From contig CAMLOC010000183.1 in the NCBI GenBank assembly GCA_946481465.1, forward strand, positions 1 through 7,053: a stretch of DNA of 7,053 bases. Reading direction: 5' to 3'. Below, in pieces: positions 6,433 through 7,053 of the stretch; positions within the stretch are counted from its first letter, which is position 1; each line of letters opens with the position of its first letter. Source of the stretch: an uncultured Shinella sp. Its GTDB lineage: Bacteria; Pseudomonadota; Alphaproteobacteria; Rhizobiales; Rhizobiaceae. The notes beneath the pieces are model-generated. The model had not been told where the DNA came from. It did no database searches and saw only the letters and a list, made by a program, of their open reading frames with translations. A program made the position numbers and the translations under genes.

Positions 6433-6454
6433 GGCTGTCACGCGCGGAACAGCC
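6433..6454 (+). terminator. Weak hairpin just after glcF
   Basis: GGCTGT, directly after the glcF stop, is an exact inverted copy of ACAGCC (6449-6454) around a ten-base loop. The stem is only six pairs and no T-run follows (the next bases are GCTTCGTCCC), so it is a poor intrinsic terminator. It may mark the 3' end of the glc message or be chance in GC-rich DNA. Confidence 0.25.
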
Positions 6455-6498
6455 GCTTCGTCCCGGGATTGCTAGACAGGCGGCATTCCAGCCCCATC

Positions 6499-6502
6499 GG
6501 AG
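6499..6502 (+). promoter_or_regulatory. Ribosome binding site deciding the start at 6509
   Basis: GGAG at 6499-6502 directly abuts an ATG at 6503, which is too close for use, and lies six bases before the ATG at 6509, a normal spacing. This favours 6509 over the in-frame start two codons earlier. Confidence 0.55.
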
Positions 6503-6508
6503 ATGTCC

Positions 6509-6952
6509 ATGCGCCGCCTCATGCTTTCGCTCGCCGTCCTGGCCGCCCTTTCATCGCCCGCCTTCGCCACCGGCGGCTTCGACTGCGCGGTGAAGGACAA
6601 GAATGTCGCTTTCGAAGGGGAGGCAGGCTTCAGTTACAGCCTCGGCGGTATCCTGAATTTCCGCGGCTCGATCGAGCTGCCGAAGGATATCGCCCAGAAG
6701 GGGCTCGACAGGAAGATAGCGCTTGATCAGTCCTTCCTCACGCATCACTGGCTGCACGACGGCGAACTGCGCCTTCTCGTGCATGTCGAATCCGGCGAAG
6801 ACGAGCCCTTCGCCGCCCTCGATTTCGTCATGCTGACGGTGGTCGACGCCGAGGGGTTGAACTACGAGGGCACCTATACGCTGAAGATCGAAGGCGCCGA
6901 CCTCGACGAGCCGATCCGGCGCGGCGGAAAGATCGCCTGCTCCGTCGGTTGA
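6509..6952 (+). CDS. Small secreted protein of unknown function
   Basis: The product has 147 residues and I do not recognise it. It has a clear Sec signal peptide: MRR, a hydrophobic core (LMLSLAVLAAL), and Ser-Pro-Ala-Phe-Ala ending at residue 20, so the mature protein would start at Thr21. Only two cysteines are present, Cys26 close to the mature N-terminus and Cys144 close to the C-terminus, which suggests one disulfide closing the ends of a periplasmic domain. The middle has alternating hydrophobic and polar residues and Gly-rich turns (about 30-58 and 85-130), consistent with a beta-sandwich. His79, His80 and His83 cluster around a Trp and could bind a metal, but this is speculation. An in-frame ATG at 6503 would add two residues. 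It lies 76 bases after glcF in the same direction and could have its own promoter or be read through from the glc genes. Confidence 0.8.
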   Translation: MRRLMLSLAVLAALSSPAFATGGFDCAVKDKNVAFEGEAGFSYSLGGILNFRGSIELPKDIAQKGLDRKIALDQSFLTHHWLHDGELRLLVHVESGEDEPFAALDFVMLTVVDAEGLNYEGTYTLKIEGADLDEPIRRGGKIACSVG

Positions 6953-7053
6953 GCGGAAGACGCCGGCACAAGGCCGCCGCCGAAATCACGCAACAAGTCA
7001 ACCTTAGAGCGCCGGAGGATCAGTCCACCCGACCTCTCCACCGTCATCCTCGG
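6953..7053. other. Gene-free right end with the probable left half of a palindromic repeat
   Basis: No credible frame was found in the last 101 bases. The final bases CACCGTCATCCTCGG (7039-7053) resemble, from memory, the left arm of a common rhizobial palindrome (ATCCTCGGG, then CCCGAGGAT). The right arm would lie outside the window. GAGGAT at 7016-7021 also mirrors ATCCTC, but the loop is long and the match short. No convincing terminator for the 6509 gene was seen. Confidence 0.3.

Noticed and set aside
4984..6441. A 485-codon minus-strand open frame opposite glcF, running into the repeat element
   Set aside because: It is a shadow frame of glcF, with low-complexity Arg/Ala/Asp composition and no family motif. 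The GlcF iron-sulfur motifs prove the other strand.

Overview
The window looks like a high-GC alphaproteobacterial chromosome, most likely from the Rhizobiaceae (Rhizobium, Agrobacterium, Ensifer or Shinella). Three things point there: strong G/C preference at third codon positions, a DUF3422 membrane protein, and a mosaic palindromic intergenic repeat of the kind seen in rhizobia. Everything here looks chromosomal and housekeeping or metabolic. There is no tRNA, rRNA, CRISPR array, insertion sequence or phage gene.

Left part (1-1319). The 3' portion of a DUF3422-family membrane protein gene enters from the left and ends at 767. It converges, across a 16-base gap, on a small leftward gene (784-1296) for an unrecognised secreted protein. 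That gene lies 23 bases downstream of a leftward LysR-type regulator gene (1320-2216), so the two are probably one transcript.

Control region (2217-2320). The regulator is divergent from the glycolate oxidase genes. The 104-base gap is AT-richer than its surroundings and holds three short inverted repeats. Two of them have the T-N11-A geometry of LysR-type binding sites. This suggests that the LysR protein controls the glc genes and itself.

Central part (2321-6432). glcD, glcE and glcF run rightward and encode the three subunits of glycolate oxidase: an FAD subunit, a second FAD-domain subunit, and an iron-sulfur subunit with two 4Fe-4S motifs and two CCG domains. Together they oxidise glycolate to glyoxylate and pass electrons to the respiratory chain. 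glcD and glcE overlap by ATGA. glcE and glcF are separated by 180 bases that contain a 118-base nested palindromic element with two strong hairpins, an unusual break inside such an operon.

Right part (6433-7053). A small gene for a second unrecognised secreted protein (6509-6952) follows. The last 101 bases have no gene and end in what looks like the left half of another rhizobial palindromic repeat.

I found no convincing new system. The points most worth checking are the operator cluster, the repeat inside the operon with the short open frame running through it, and the unknown secreted protein linked to the LysR gene.
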